Source: Eubacteriales bacterium (GTDB taxonomy: Bacteria; Bacillota; Clostridia; Oscillospirales; CAG-382). Taken from it: a stretch of DNA of 64,000 nt. Shown here piece after piece: positions 17,616-28,331 of this stretch (position 1 is the first letter of the stretch; every line of letters starts with the position of its first letter). The stretch covers positions 1 through 64,000 of the forward strand of contig JAQWDK010000001.1 of NCBI GenBank assembly GCA_028705495.1, in the 5' to 3' direction. The notes beneath the pieces were generated by a model. The model had not been told where the DNA came from and did no database searches. It saw only the letters and a list, made by a program, of their open reading frames with translations. The translations under genes were made by a program, and so were the position numbers.

Positions 17616-20471
17616 ATGGAAATGAATATGGACTTAGATGGAAAAAAAGAATTTGATTATGCACAAACGCTGAACCTTCCGAAAACCGAATTCCCGATGC
17701 GTGCAAATCTGCCGCAGAGAGAACCGGAATTCCAAAAGGAATGGGAAGAAACAAAGCTGTATGAAAATATACTCAAACACAATGAGGGAAAACCTCTCTT
17801 TGTGTTTCATGACGGACCTCCTTATGCCAATGGCAATATACACATAGGACACGCGCTCAATAAGATTCTTAAGGATTTTATCGTCAAGAGCAAGAATATG
17901 TCCGGTTATAAAGCGCCATACATCCACGGCTGGGACACTCATGGACTTCCAATTGAAAACCAGATGCTCAAAAAGCATAAAATAAAACCAGGTGACATCA
18001 GCACAGTAGAATTTAGAAAGCTATGCGAAGCTTTTGCAATGGAAAATGTCACAACTCAAAAAGCTCAGATGAAGCGTCTTGGCGCGATAGGCGACTGGGA
18101 AAACCCTTATCTGACTCTTTACCCTGCTTTTGAAGCGAAACAGATCAAGGTCTTTGGCGATATGGCAAAGAAAGGCTATATCTACAAAGGTATGAAGCCT
18201 GTTTACTGGTGCCCGAGCGATGTTACAGCACTTGCGGAAGCAGAAATTGAATACTCCGAGGATCCATGTGATTCCATCTATGTCAAATTTAGAGTTACGG
18301 ACGACAAGGGTCTGTTCACCCCTTATACAGGTGGACTTGACAATGTTTATTTCGTGATATGGACTACAACCACATGGACACTGCCCGGTAACCTTGCGAT
18401 AAGCTTAAATCCTGAGTTTGAGTACTCACTTTATAAAAACGGCGAGGAATACTATGTTCTCGCAACTGAGCTTTCGGAATCTGTTGCCGCAGCAGCGAAA
18501 ATAGAACAGCTCGAAAAAGTCGCTTCGTTTAAAGGTTCGGAACTTGAATATATAAATACAGCTCATCCTTTTTATGATAGGGGAAGCCTTGTTATTGTCG
18601 GCGACCATGTCACGCTTGAGAGCGGTACGGGATGTGTTCATACAGCACCTGGACACGGTGTAGAGGATTTCGAGGTTTGCCGCCGCTATCCCGAAATCGG
18701 CATAATTGTACCTGTGGACGACAAGGGAAGAATGACTGAGGAATCAGGCAAATACAGCGGATTGACGACCGACGAAGCTAACAAAGCGATACTTGCTGAC
18801 CTTAGCGAAAGTGGCGCACTTCTTGCTACCGAAAAAATCATACACCAATATCCTCACTGCTGGAGATGCAAGCATCCGATCATATACCGTGCAACGGATC
18901 AGTGGTTCTGCTCCGTCGGTGGTTTCAAAGAGCAAGCACTGACGGCTATAAAGGATGTAAAATGGTATCCCTCGTGGGGCGAAACAAGAATAACAAATAT
19001 GGTTGCGGACCGCAGTGACTGGTGTATTTCACGCCAGCGCACATGGGGCGTGCCAATTCCGATATTCTACTGCGAGGACTGCGGTGAAGCGCTTCTCAAC
19101 GAAAAGACAATAGATAAAATCTCTGCTATCTTTGAAAAAGAAGGCTCTAATGCTTGGTATTCTCGTACACCGGAGGAAATACTCGGCGAGGACTGCGTTT
19201 GCTCAAAATGCGGTTCTAAGAAGATGAAAGCAGAACAGGATATAATGGACGTTTGGTTCGATTCAGGCTCATCCTATGCTTATGTCCTTGACGATAAAAA
19301 AGACCACCATTTTCCCGCTGACCTTTATCTCGAAGGTAACGACCAGTACAGAGGCTGGTTCCAGTCATCACTGCTCACATCCGTTGCGACAAGGGGTATA
19401 GCGCCTTATAAGGGATGTGTAACCCACGGTATGGTAGTTGACGGCGAAGGCAGGAAGATGTCTAAATCCATGGGCAATGGCGTTGACCCGCAGGATGTAA
19501 TCAAAACTTATGGTGCCGACGTCCTCCGTCTTTGGGTTTCTTCAGTTGAGTTTACGGGAGATGTTAGGATTTCTCAAGATATACTAAAACAGCTCTCTGA
19601 AATATACCGAAAGATACGCAACACTCAGCGCATACTGCTTGCCAATCTTGGCGATGGCGGTGACTTTGATCCCAACAAAAATATGGTGACTCCCGATAAG
19701 CTTCTGCCTATCGACAAATGGGCGCTCTCAAGGCTCAACAACCTTGTTAAGCGAGTGCGCAGTGCATACGATGGTTATCAATTCCACAATATATATCATG
19801 ATATCCATAACTTCTGCTCAATCGATATGTCAAAGCTTTATATTGATATATCAAAAGACAGACTCTATGCTGAAAAGAAGGACTCTTTCGGTCGCCGCAG
19901 TGCACAGACAGTTATGTATATAGTTCTCAACTCCCTTGTTAGGGTATTGGCTTCAATTTTATCCTTCACAAGCGAGGAGACATGGAAGTTTATGGCTCAT
20001 GTTGAAGAAGACAATGCTGACAGTGTGTTCTTCAATGAGATGCCCTCTTATAGGGATGACTACAACTTCCCTGCGGAAGAAGAGCATTTTAACAGCCTAT
20101 TCGACGTTCGAGACGGTGTTATGAAAGCGCTTGAAATGGCGAGAGCTAACAAGCTAATCGGTAAATCTCTTGAAGCTAAAGTTGTTGTTTACGGTTCAAA
20201 GGAAAACAAGGCGATGCAGCTCTTCGAGCGTGATAAAGATATACTCGAGACTGTGTTTATTGTTTCACAGCTTGAGCTTTCAAACGACGAACCCAACGGA
20301 GAATTCTTCGATGACGAGGAAAACGGAATTAAAGTTAAGGTGCTTACGGCTGATGGTGAAAAATGCGTCAGATGCTGGATTCATACAACTGAACCGACAA
20401 CCGACAGTTATGGACAGACACTCTGCCCGAGATGTGCAAGAGTCGTCGATGAGATAAACAAGGAAAAATAA
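17616..20471 (+). CDS. ileS: isoleucine--tRNA ligase
   Basis: The 951-residue class I synthetase has the HIGH motif in [12 protein letters not shown] near residue 72, the editing domain with [11 protein letters not shown] near residue 250, KMSKSMGNG near residue 614 and a C-terminal zinc site CVRCWIH...CPRC. This is the bacterial type I form. It charges tRNA-Ile and edits misactivated valine. ATGs at 17616, 17622 and 17628 all precede the conserved region; the ribosome binding site is weak. Confidence 0.97.
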   Translation: MEMNMDLDGKKEFDYAQTLNLPKTEFPMRANLPQREPEFQKEWEETKLYENILKHNEGKPLFVFHDGPPYANGNIHIGHALNKILKDFIVKSKNMSGYKAPYIHGWDTHGLPIENQMLKKHKIKPGDISTVEFRKLCEAFAMENVTTQKAQMKRLGAIGDWENPYLTLYPAFEAKQIKVFGDMAKKGYIYKGMKPVYWCPSDVTALAEAEIEYSEDPCDSIYVKFRVTDDKGLFTPYTGGLDNVYFVIWTTTTWTLPGNLAISLNPEFEYSLYKNGEEYYVLATELSESVAAAAKIEQLEKVASFKGSELEYINTAHPFYDRGSLVIVGDHVTLESGTGCVHTAPGHGVEDFEVCRRYPEIGIIVPVDDKGRMTEESGKYSGLTTDEANKAILADLSESGALLATEKIIHQYPHCWRCKHPIIYRATDQWFCSVGGFKEQALTAIKDVKWYPSWGETRITNMVADRSDWCISRQRTWGVPIPIFYCEDCGEALLNEKTIDKISAIFEKEGSNAWYSRTPEEILGEDCVCSKCGSKKMKAEQDIMDVWFDSGSSYAYVLDDKKDHHFPADLYLEGNDQYRGWFQSSLLTSVATRGIAPYKGCVTHGMVVDGEGRKMSKSMGNGVDPQDVIKTYGADVLRLWVSSVEFTGDVRISQDILKQLSEIYRKIRNTQRILLANLGDGGDFDPNKNMVTPDKLLPIDKWALSRLNNLVKRVRSAYDGYQFHNIYHDIHNFCSIDMSKLYIDISKDRLYAEKKDSFGRRSAQTVMYIVLNSLVRVLASILSFTSEETWKFMAHVEEDNADSVFFNEMPSYRDDYNFPAEEEHFNSLFDVRDGVMKALEMARANKLIGKSLEAKVVVYGSKENKAMQLFERDKDILETVFIVSQLELSNDEPNGEFFDDEENGIKVKVLTADGEKCVRCWIHTTEPTTDSYGQTLCPRCARVVDEINKEK

Positions 20472-21019
20472 TGCTGATAACGCTAATTATTATAGCCATT
20501 ATCGCCCTCGACCAATTCACAAAGTATCTTGTGGTAAACAGTATGGCCGAACACCAAACGATCGGTTTTATCGAAGGTTTTATGAACCTGAACTATAAGA
20601 AAAATACGGGAGTGGCATTCGGTCTGCTGTCTGAACACAGATGGCTCTTCATGTCTTTCACTACAATAATGTTGATAGTAATGGTTGCTTTTCTGATAAA
20701 GTATAGAAAGAGCAATATTGTGCTGAGAATTGCAGTCGCATTCCTTACCGGCGGCGGAATCGGCAATATGGTTGACAGGCTGTTTCGTGTGGATGTTGAC
20801 GGCTCAAAATTTGTCGTAGACTTTTTCGAGTTCGCCTTCGTAGACTTTGCAATCTTCAATGTCGCAGACTGCTTTGTCACTTTTGGTGCGATACTTTTGG
20901 TTATCTATGTTATATTTTTAGATCACAAGAACCCAATCTTCGTTTCAAATAAAACAGTGCCTGCTGTCGGTGAAGAGAATCCGGAGGAAGATGATGGCGG
21001 AGAGTCCGATGACGATTGA
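20471..21019 (+). CDS. lspA: signal peptidase II
   Basis: LspA removes signal peptides from lipoproteins. It has four membrane helices and conserved DQFTKYLV near the start, NYKKNTGVAFG, GNMVDRL (first catalytic Asp) and NVADCFVT (second catalytic Asp). The tail after the last helix is very acidic and makes the protein slightly long (182 residues). The start overlaps the ileS stop by one base. Confidence 0.95.
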   Translation: MLITLIIIAIIALDQFTKYLVVNSMAEHQTIGFIEGFMNLNYKKNTGVAFGLLSEHRWLFMSFTTIMLIVMVAFLIKYRKSNIVLRIAVAFLTGGGIGNMVDRLFRVDVDGSKFVVDFFEFAFVDFAIFNVADCFVTFGAILLVIYVIFLDHKNPIFVSNKTVPAVGEENPEEDDGGESDDD

Positions 21020-21929
21020 ATCGTCGGAACAAAGAACCATTCGTGCCGAGGTCTCCAACACAGGAGAACGTCTCGATGTGTTCCTGTCGCAAAAACTCGA
21101 TATAAGCCGCAGCGCAGCGCAGAAACTTGAGGTTGTCTCAGGTGGAAAAGCGCTTTCAAAGAATTATAAGCTTCAAGGAACAGAAGAGTTTTGTGTGACA
21201 ATTCCTGCACCGGAACCAACTACCGCTCAGGCGCAGAACATACCGCTAAGCATCGTTTATGAGGATGATGATCTTTTGGTAGTAAACAAACCTCAGGGAA
21301 TGGTGGTTCACCCTGCAGCAGGCAACCGTGACGGCACTCTTGTTAACGCACTCCTCTATCTTTGCGGAGACGAGCTGTCATCGGTGAACGGTATGGTAAG
21401 ACCGGGGATAGTACACAGACTAGACAAGGACACTGCCGGACTTTTAATAGTTGCAAAAAATGACTTTTCCCACCGTATTTTAGCTAAGCAAATCGAAGCT
21501 CATACCTTTACAAGGTGTTACCGCGCTGTTATTTGGGGAAGACTAAAAGAAGATAGCGGCACAGTTGACGCACCTATCGGTAGGCATAAGACGGACAGAA
21601 AAAGAATGGCAGTTACATTCGAAAACTCAAGAAGAGCGCTCACCCATTTCAAAGTACTTGAGCGGTACCGTGGATTTACTCATGTTCAGCTAGCTTTAGA
21701 GACCGGTAGAACCCATCAAATCAGAGTGCACATGGCGCATCTCGGACATCCTGTTGTAGGAGATAGGGTTTATGCCAAAGGCAGGGACGTGTACGGGCTT
21801 GACGGACAGTGTCTGTTTGCGGAACATATTGGTTTTAAACACCCGACAACGGGTGAATTTATAGAGTTTAATGCACCGCTTCCGGATTTTTTCACAAATC
21901 TATTTAAAAAGCTCGGACAGCCGGAATAA
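20994..21929 (+). CDS. RluD-family pseudouridine synthase
   Basis: An N-terminal S4 RNA-binding domain (GERLDVFLSQKL, SRSAAQKL) is followed by the pseudouridine synthase domain with the catalytic Asp in HRLDKDTAGLL and the ETGRTHQIRVHMAHLGHPV motif. Members of this family modify the 23S rRNA stem-loop around position 1911 or other sites; the target is inferred. CCGGAGGA at 20981-20988 best fits ATG 20994, so the gene overlaps the end of lspA by about 26 bp. Confidence 0.92.
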   Translation: MAESPMTIESSEQRTIRAEVSNTGERLDVFLSQKLDISRSAAQKLEVVSGGKALSKNYKLQGTEEFCVTIPAPEPTTAQAQNIPLSIVYEDDDLLVVNKPQGMVVHPAAGNRDGTLVNALLYLCGDELSSVNGMVRPGIVHRLDKDTAGLLIVAKNDFSHRILAKQIEAHTFTRCYRAVIWGRLKEDSGTVDAPIGRHKTDRKRMAVTFENSRRALTHFKVLERYRGFTHVQLALETGRTHQIRVHMAHLGHPVVGDRVYAKGRDVYGLDGQCLFAEHIGFKHPTTGEFIEFNAPLPDFFTNLFKKLGQPE

Positions 21930-21950
21930 ATAATCAAGGATGGTCATCAG

Positions 21951-22775
21951 ATGGAGAAATCCGTTAAATTAGATCTGGAAAAGCGTGCCAATGAAATAAG
22001 ATTGCTTTCACTCGAAGCCGTCTTTTCAGCACAGTCGGGACATCCCGGCGGCTCGCTATCCATTGCCGAAATAATGAGTTATCTTTACTTTTATAAGATG
22101 AATGTAGACCCGTCCGACCCGAAAAAGCCGGATCGTGACAGGTTTGTGCTATCAAAGGGACATGCAAGCCCCGGACTGTATTCCGCACTTGCACTCAAAG
22201 GATTTTTCCCGACCTCTGAAATGAAGAATTTCAGACACAAAGACAGCTTCCTTCAAGGTCATCCGACTTTGGACAAGGTTCCCGGAGTTGACATGACAAC
22301 AGGCTCCCTCGGCCAGGGCTTTTCAGCCTCATGTGGTATGGCTATCGCTTTAAGACAGCAAAAAAATGATGCGAAAGTCTACGTTATGTTAGGTGATGGC
22401 GAGCTTGAAGAGGGTCAAGTATGGGAAGCGGCGATGTTTGCAGCGCATTATAAGCTCAGAAACCTCACCGCATTTGTAGATTTTAACGGACTGCAGATCG
22501 ATGGCGATATAACCGAAGTTATGAATCCTACACCGATAGATGAAAAGTTCGCAGCTTTCGGATGGCATGTCCAGATGATTGACGGACACAACTTTGACGA
22601 GATAGATAAAGCAGTTACCGAAGCAGAAAAGGACGAACGCCCAAGTGTAATCGTCTGTAAAACAGCCAAAGGCAAGGGTGTTTCGTTTATGGAAAACAAC
22701 TACAAATGGCATGGCTCGGCACCTAATAAAGAGCTTTACGAAAAAGCCGTCGCAGAGTTAGGAGGTAGTCTTTAA
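21951..22775 (+). CDS. transketolase, N-terminal (TPP-binding) subunit
   Basis: The 274-residue subunit holds SGHPGGSLSIAE, KGHASPGLY and the TPP/Mg motif GDGELEEGQVWEAAMFAAHY near residues 148-167. Split transketolases of this kind work as a heteromer with the next gene in the non-oxidative pentose phosphate pathway. It overlaps the following gene by one base. Confidence 0.95.
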   Translation: MEKSVKLDLEKRANEIRLLSLEAVFSAQSGHPGGSLSIAEIMSYLYFYKMNVDPSDPKKPDRDRFVLSKGHASPGLYSALALKGFFPTSEMKNFRHKDSFLQGHPTLDKVPGVDMTTGSLGQGFSASCGMAIALRQQKNDAKVYVMLGDGELEEGQVWEAAMFAAHYKLRNLTAFVDFNGLQIDGDITEVMNPTPIDEKFAAFGWHVQMIDGHNFDEIDKAVTEAEKDERPSVIVCKTAKGKGVSFMENNYKWHGSAPNKELYEKAVAELGGSL

Positions 22776-23713
22776 TGCAGAATGAAAAGAAGGCAACCCG
22801 ACTCGGTTACGGGCAAGCGCTTGCCGACCTTGGAGGAAAATACAATTTCTGCGTACTTGACGCAGACCTCTCTAAGTCCACGATGACCGACCTTTTCAGA
22901 CAGCAATATCCCGACAGGTTCTATAACTGCGGTATTGCAGAACAGAATATGATGTCAACCGCCGCAGGTATCGCTACGACAGGCATTCCTGTGTTTGCTT
23001 CAACCTTCGCGATGTTCGCCGCTGGTAGAGCTTATGAACAGGTACGCAACTCGATTGCTTATCCTGAGCTTAATGTAAAAATCGGCGCATCTCACGCTGG
23101 TATAACCGTTGGCGAAGACGGTGCTACGCATCAATGCTGTGAAGATATCGCACTCATGCGTACACTCCCCGGTATGAATATAATCTGTCCGGCTGACTTT
23201 ACAGAAGCATATTTGGCGACTGAAGCAGCTCTCAAGATTGATGGCCCCGTCTATTTAAGACTCGGTAGACTTAATGTTCCAGTTATTTTTGATATTACAA
23301 CCCATAAATTCGAATTCGGCAAAGCAGCTGTAATTGCAGACGGTGCTGACGTTGCTATATTTGCAACAGGTGTTATGGTTGCGGCAGCAATTGAGGCAAG
23401 AGCAGCGCTCTCAGCTGAAGGAATTGATGCTGCAGTGGTAAACTTTTCGACGATAAAGCCGCTTGATGAAAAGGCTATCATCCACTTTGCTTCAAAATGC
23501 GGAAAAATAGTTACAGCAGAGGAACATTCGATAATAGGCGGACTTGGAAGTGCGGTTGCTGAAGTTATTGCAGAGAAACAGCCTGCAAAGCTTTCACGCC
23601 TTGGAATGAATGACGAATTTGGAAGAAGTGGCAAGGCTGCAGAACTGCTGGATGTGTTCGGACTCAATGCTGAAGGCATCGTTAAAAAAGTGCGGGGTAT
23701 TGTCGGAAAATAA
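22775..23713 (+). CDS. transketolase, C-terminal subunit
   Basis: The 312-residue partner contains the pyrimidine-binding domain with the catalytic Glu in CGIAEQNMMSTAAGIA near residue 56, GEDGATHQCCEDIA near residue 114, and the transketolase C-terminal domain (AEEHSIIGGLGSAV). The TAATG overlap with the first subunit indicates coupled translation of equal amounts. Confidence 0.95.
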   Translation: MQNEKKATRLGYGQALADLGGKYNFCVLDADLSKSTMTDLFRQQYPDRFYNCGIAEQNMMSTAAGIATTGIPVFASTFAMFAAGRAYEQVRNSIAYPELNVKIGASHAGITVGEDGATHQCCEDIALMRTLPGMNIICPADFTEAYLATEAALKIDGPVYLRLGRLNVPVIFDITTHKFEFGKAAVIADGADVAIFATGVMVAAAIEARAALSAEGIDAAVVNFSTIKPLDEKAIIHFASKCGKIVTAEEHSIIGGLGSAVAEVIAEKQPAKLSRLGMNDEFGRSGKAAELLDVFGLNAEGIVKKVRGIVGK

Positions 23714-23782
23714 ATTTACCTTTTCGGGTTTCCATTTATAAACGATACTGCATATACTAAATTATGCGAGTAATAAATCTAC

Positions 23783-23805
23783 AGGCTTCCTGAAAACGGA
23801 AGCCT
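23783..23805 (+). terminator. hairpin after the transketolase genes
   Basis: AGGCTTCC (23783-23790) pairs with GGAAGCCT (23798-23805). The following T tract is weak (CATTTC), so termination may be partial. Confidence 0.5.
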
Positions 23806-23846
23806 CATTTCAACTCAATTGAACTCACGGAAAGGTTTGTGTAAAA

Positions 23847-24929
23847 TTGAAAAACTTGCTTGTGTTATTTGGCGGAAAATCAAATGAGCATGAGATATCA
23901 CTCCTTAGCGCTTCTAATGTCTGTTCTTCTGCCGATGCCGATAAATATAACATTATAAAAATAGGCATAACAAAGGACGGGTCGTGGTGGCTCTACACCG
24001 GTGACAATTCAAAAATAGCCGATGGTAGCTGGGAGAGCGATAAAGCTAATCTTACACCAGCGATTATCTCGCCCTGCACCGCCCACCACGGTATAGTCCT
24101 CTTTAATAAATCTTCACACACTTACGAAATAAAGCATATCGATGCTGCGTTTCCCGTGCTGCACGGCAGCAATGGCGAGGACGGAACGATGCAGGGACTT
24201 CTCACAGTCGCCGGTATCCCCTTTGTAGGCTGCGATACATATTCATCAGCGGTTTGTATGAATAAAACTGCTGCGAAGATTTTGTCTGCTACAAGGGATG
24301 TAGCAAGTACGCCTTTCGTCACAGTTAAAAACTACGAAAAAGATTCAGCGCTTGACTCAGTCCGAAAAACCCTTTCCTATCCGGTATTTGTTAAACCACA
24401 AAGCAGCGGCTCATCCGTCGGTATAACAAAAGTAAAGAGCGAATCAGAGCTTTTAGCAGCTCTTGAAATAGCTTTTGCATCTGATATAGATGCGACGGCA
24501 CTTGTCGAACAGGCAGTTGTAGGCAAAGAGATTGAAGTTGCAATAATCGGCAGAAGCGACAACCTGTTTACTTCGGTCTGCGGTGAGATTGAACCGGGCA
24601 GAGAATTTTATGACTACGAAAACAAATATAAAGAAGATACCGCAAAATACTATGCTCCTGCGAGAATAGATGAAGCGACATCCGACAAGGTAAGAGCCGC
24701 CGCCGCTGATGTATTTAAGGCATGCGGTTGTCTCGGGCTTGCAAGATGCGACTTTTTCGTTACCGAATCTGGTGAAGTACTGTTTAACGAAATCAACACA
24801 ATTCCTGGATTTACGCAGATTAGTATGTATTCAAAGCTCCTTATCCTCTCCGGTATGACAATGAGCGGAATAATTGATGAACTCGTAGAGCTTGCGCTGA
24901 CAAGATACAAAGTCGTGCATCCACTATAA
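23847..24929 (+). CDS. ddl: D-alanine--D-alanine ligase
   Basis: Ddl supplies the D-Ala-D-Ala end of the peptidoglycan stem. The 360-residue ATP-grasp enzyme has FGGKSNEHEISLLSA at the N-terminus, HGSNGEDGTMQGLL near residue 109, FVKPQSSGSSVGITKV near residue 181 and the metal ligands in FNEINTIPGFT near residue 313. TTG 23847 follows GGAAAGG. murI follows, giving a wall-precursor pair. Confidence 0.95.
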   Translation: MKNLLVLFGGKSNEHEISLLSASNVCSSADADKYNIIKIGITKDGSWWLYTGDNSKIADGSWESDKANLTPAIISPCTAHHGIVLFNKSSHTYEIKHIDAAFPVLHGSNGEDGTMQGLLTVAGIPFVGCDTYSSAVCMNKTAAKILSATRDVASTPFVTVKNYEKDSALDSVRKTLSYPVFVKPQSSGSSVGITKVKSESELLAALEIAFASDIDATALVEQAVVGKEIEVAIIGRSDNLFTSVCGEIEPGREFYDYENKYKEDTAKYYAPARIDEATSDKVRAAAADVFKACGCLGLARCDFFVTESGEVLFNEINTIPGFTQISMYSKLLILSGMTMSGIIDELVELALTRYKVVHPL

Positions 24930-24955
24930 CCTAATCAATTACCGCCAATCGGCAC

Positions 24956-24986
24956 GACCATCAAAATCTTCGATTTTGTGAAGGTC
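24956..24986 (+). other. two-step hairpin in the ddl-murI spacer
   Basis: GACC/GGTC form an outer stem and CAAAATC/GATTTTG an inner stem with a TTC loop. A nine-codon frame (25011-25040) then runs to the murI start, its TGA directly overlapping the GTG at 25037. Confidence 0.4.
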
Positions 24987-25036
24987 AGGTTTATGATATG
25001 GCATAATAACATGAAAGGCAGGCGCCCACGCGCTGT

Positions 25037-25873
25037 GTGAGTGGAATGAAAAGCTTATCGGATAGAGCAGTGGGAGTCTTTGACTCCGGGCTTGGAGGGC
25101 TTACAGCCGCTTCAAAGCTTAGAGAATTCCTACCCCATGAGAATATCGTCTATTTTGGCGACACCGCAAGATTGCCTTACGGTACCCGCTCAAGGCAGAC
25201 GATTGTAAAGTACGCCAAAAGCGACCTTGCGTTTCTAAAGTCAAAAGATGTGAAGGCGGTACTTGTCGCTTGCGGCACGGTTTCGTCTAACGCAATAAAT
25301 GAACTCAGGGAGACAGAACCAGATCTGCCGATAGTGGGTGTGCTCGAAGCATCTGCTGATACCGCATGTGAAATTGCTCAGGCGGGAAACGGGAAGGTTC
25401 TACTGATTGGAACCTCGGCTACTGTCGGAAGTGGTAAATACGAAGAATACATCAACTCAAAATATAAGGGGATAACAATTCTTAGTCGTGCTTGTCCGCT
25501 GTTTGTTTCTCTCGTGGAGAATAAACTGCGTTGCGGTTATTCAGTCAAGCGGATGGTTGCTGCTGAATATCTTCTTGATTTGTCACAAGAAAAACCCGCT
25601 GCTGTTATTCTTGGCTGCACTCATTACATACTCCTTGCCGATGTTCTTCATGAGCTTTTCCCAGACAGCGTTCTCGTCGATAGCGGAGAAGAATCTGCAA
25701 AAAGGCTTGCCGCGACACTTAGCAAGAAAGACATGTTAAATAAAAGCGAAGATATAGGGAAGTCAGAGTTTTATGTAAGCGATGCAAGCGATGAATTTCT
25801 AAACAAAGCATCGGTTTTCGTAAGCGACAAAATAAAAAGTGTGGGACTAATCGATATCGATCAGTATTCGTAA
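25037..25873 (+). CDS. murI: glutamate racemase
   Basis: MurI provides D-glutamate for peptidoglycan. The protein shows FDSGLGGLTA, YFGDTARLPYG, the first catalytic Cys in VACGTVSSNA and the second in LGCTHYIL near residue 195. The first motif normally reads ACNTA/S; here the Asn is Gly. The start is uncertain: GTG 25037 overlaps the stop of an upstream mini-ORF, and ATG 25046 is in frame. No clear Shine-Dalgarno sequence is present. Confidence 0.92.
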   Translation: MSGMKSLSDRAVGVFDSGLGGLTAASKLREFLPHENIVYFGDTARLPYGTRSRQTIVKYAKSDLAFLKSKDVKAVLVACGTVSSNAINELRETEPDLPIVGVLEASADTACEIAQAGNGKVLLIGTSATVGSGKYEEYINSKYKGITILSRACPLFVSLVENKLRCGYSVKRMVAAEYLLDLSQEKPAAVILGCTHYILLADVLHELFPDSVLVDSGEESAKRLAATLSKKDMLNKSEDIGKSEFYVSDASDEFLNKASVFVSDKIKSVGLIDIDQYS

Positions 25874-25893
25874 AAAGAAGTAAAGCTGAAAGA

Positions 25894-26340
25894 ATGGACA
25901 TTAAAATGAAAATACCAGTTGATATAAAAATGAAAACAGAAAGCTTGCCACTCATCGGTTCAGATGACGGAGATGCAGAGGTTTCGGAGCTTCTTCTGAA
26001 AGGTGAGCTTCGAAGTATTGAAGGCGGTTATATGCTTAGCTATAGAAGCAATATGACCGACAACACCGTCGCGGTCTTCGATAAGCTTGTAACGGTGAAC
26101 CGTTCTGGTTCAATCAGCTCACAGCTGGTTTTTGAGGAAGGCAGGAGCTATTTTGGCACCTTCAGCGATAACCGTCATACACTGCAGATGAATACGGTTA
26201 CTCGGAAAGTCGAAGCGAATATGGGGGATCAAGGAGGCTGTTTTCTCATAGATTACAGTATCTCATACGGCGGTTCGATGTTTGAGCGCAACAGGATTAC
26301 TTACACAGTCGTTCCGGAGGACGGGATTGTAGCTTCGTGA
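25894..26340 (+). CDS. DUF1934 (YwiB-like) protein
   Basis: A 148-residue beta-rich protein with LLLKGELRSIEGGYMLSY, FEEGRSYFGTFSDN and a closing YSISYGGSMFERNRITYTV, the pattern of the DUF1934 barrel family found widely in Bacillota. Function is unknown. The first dozen residues hold two extra in-frame ATGs, so the exact start is open. Confidence 0.8.
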   Translation: MDIKMKIPVDIKMKTESLPLIGSDDGDAEVSELLLKGELRSIEGGYMLSYRSNMTDNTVAVFDKLVTVNRSGSISSQLVFEEGRSYFGTFSDNRHTLQMNTVTRKVEANMGDQGGCFLIDYSISYGGSMFERNRITYTVVPEDGIVAS

Positions 26341-26381
26341 AAGATTCCTTTGCAAAATAATAAAAAGCGGGAGTTTTGGGG

Positions 26382-27329
26382 ATGCTGGTTGAAAATATAG
26401 AAGAAAAAACCTTTAAAAGTGCTATAGATGAGGTAATCTTACTGCCGCGAAGAGCTCTCGGCTATATCGGCTCCGCAAGTGCGGACGAGCTTAGGGTTCT
26501 GATATACATTTGTGCTTGTTCAGGAACAATCGATGTTAAAAAAGCAGCAGATGAGCTTAAGATGGCAAAAGAAGTGGTAGAAACCGCAATCGGATATTGG
26601 CGAGGGACAAAAATAATCACATTACCGGATGATAATAGCAACCCAAACTCAGAAGCTGAAAAAAAGGCTTCATCAAAGGTAAACACACTGCAAATCTATG
26701 AACCACAGCTTCTTGCAGAGAAGGTCGGCGAGGATAACAGGTTCAAAATGCTTGTGGAGCATGTTGCACAGCGATTTGAAAAAGGAACGCTGAACAAAAA
26801 TGATTTAAACTCGCTTTATTATCTATATGATTATATAAATATTCCTTCGGAACTTTTATGCGGCATAGTTGAATACTGCGCTGAGAACGACAAGAAGTCG
26901 ATGAACTACCTTGTTAGAACAGCGATAAACCTTTATGAAGAGCAGGAAATAAACACCTATGAAAAGCTTGAGGGTTACTTAAACGCCAGAAGAGCATACA
27001 ATGACGGCATCTCGAAGTTCAGAAGGCTTGCGGGAATCGCTGATCGCGGACTCACAGCTAAGGAAAAAGCAACATTTGCAGTATGGTTTGAGGAGAGGGT
27101 TTACCCCTTTGAGATGATTGAGTACGCCTACGAAATCACAGTGGACAAGCTTCAGAAGTACAACCTCAACTATGTGAATGCAATCCTTGAGAGATGGTTT
27201 ACGGAAGGGATTACAACCTTTGCAGGAGCAAAGGAAAATGTTGAATCCTATAAAGAAAAACATAAAAAATTCGATAACGATACATACGACTTTGACGATT
27301 TCTTCAATGCAGCTTTAAATAGAAAATAG
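26382..27329 (+). CDS. DnaD domain replication protein
   Basis: A 315-residue protein with an N-terminal winged-helix-like region (LRVLIYICACSGTIDVKKAADEL) and two DnaD/phage-type helical domains, one near residues 118-185 (LYYLYDYINIPSELL) and one near 205-285, with YVNAILERWFTEGI as the conserved end. DnaD remodels origin DNA and helps load the replicative helicase. AAGCGGGAG is well spaced for ATG 26382, not for the TTG at 26376. The helicase loader gene follows. Confidence 0.85.
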   Translation: MLVENIEEKTFKSAIDEVILLPRRALGYIGSASADELRVLIYICACSGTIDVKKAADELKMAKEVVETAIGYWRGTKIITLPDDNSNPNSEAEKKASSKVNTLQIYEPQLLAEKVGEDNRFKMLVEHVAQRFEKGTLNKNDLNSLYYLYDYINIPSELLCGIVEYCAENDKKSMNYLVRTAINLYEEQEINTYEKLEGYLNARRAYNDGISKFRRLAGIADRGLTAKEKATFAVWFEERVYPFEMIEYAYEITVDKLQKYNLNYVNAILERWFTEGITTFAGAKENVESYKEKHKKFDNDTYDFDDFFNAALNRK

Positions 27330-27350
27330 TACAATAACGGAGGAATAAGC

Positions 27351-28322
27351 ATGCGCCACGAAAATTTTGCATCTGTCAACGAACGCTTCGCTAAAAGACG
27401 CGAAGCAGCGGAGCTTGCTTCAGAGGAACGTCGCGCTTTTCTCCATTCGAGAATACCCGAGATAAAAGAAATCGATACAGAGCTTGCTGGAACGGGGCTG
27501 AGAATTATGGAAGCGGCTTTAACCGGTGGTGATGTGATGGCGGCGGTCAACAAACTCAAAGACCGCAGTTTGGCTTTACAAAAGAAAAGACGTGAACTGC
27601 TTGCCAAAAATGGCTATTCGCCCGACTTTTCAGATGTAAAACGCGAGTGCAAAAAATGCTCCGACAGCGGTTATGTCGGGCTTGATATGTGCGATTGTTT
27701 CAGGCGGGAGCTAAACAAAGAAAGCTATTTAACCGCAGGGCTCGGCAAAGCTTTTGAAAATAAAACCTTTGATACTATCAACTTAAATTATGCAAGTGGA
27801 AAAAGCGAAAGCGGTATAACACCGAGACAAAACCTCGAAAATGTAGTTGAATACTGCAAAAAATACGCTTCCGATGTTTGCCGCGGCACCTCTCACCTGA
27901 TGTTAATAGGTGGTACTGGGCTTGGGAAAACACACCTGTCGTCAGCGATTGCAATAGCCGCAATTGAAGGCGGATGCGATGTCTACTATGACAGTGTCAT
28001 AAATATACTTGACAGGTTACAGAAAAATGAAGACCGTCAAGCTGACAGGGTATTCGAAAGTGGACTTCTTATATGCGATGATTTCGGAACGGAATATCTA
28101 AACGAATATCGTGCATCGATGGTCTATAATATATTAAATACAAGGCTTGCTAACGGTAAATCGATTTTAATAAACACAAATCTGAGCGGTGAAGAACTGA
28201 AGCGAAAATACGACTGCCGCATCTGCTCAAGATTGTTTGGCGAGTTCCATATCAAATATCTTTTCGGGCATGATGTCCGCAGGCTCAAGTTGCTTGAATC
28301 CGAGAAATTAGAAAAGGCATAG
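27351..28322 (+). CDS. DnaC/DnaI-type helicase loader ATPase
   Basis: The 323-residue protein has an N-terminal coiled region, a zinc-type cluster CKKC...CDC near residues 98-116 and an AAA+ domain with Walker A GGTGLGKTHL near residue 185, Walker B LLICDDFGTE near residue 240 and an arginine-finger region CRICSRLFGEF. It loads DnaB onto DNA. ACGGAGGAATAAGC precedes ATG. It forms a replication unit with the upstream DnaD gene. Confidence 0.9.
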   Translation: MRHENFASVNERFAKRREAAELASEERRAFLHSRIPEIKEIDTELAGTGLRIMEAALTGGDVMAAVNKLKDRSLALQKKRRELLAKNGYSPDFSDVKRECKKCSDSGYVGLDMCDCFRRELNKESYLTAGLGKAFENKTFDTINLNYASGKSESGITPRQNLENVVEYCKKYASDVCRGTSHLMLIGGTGLGKTHLSSAIAIAAIEGGCDVYYDSVINILDRLQKNEDRQADRVFESGLLICDDFGTEYLNEYRASMVYNILNTRLANGKSILINTNLSGEELKRKYDCRICSRLFGEFHIKYLFGHDVRRLKLLESEKLEKA

Positions 28323-28331
28323 GGCTAAATT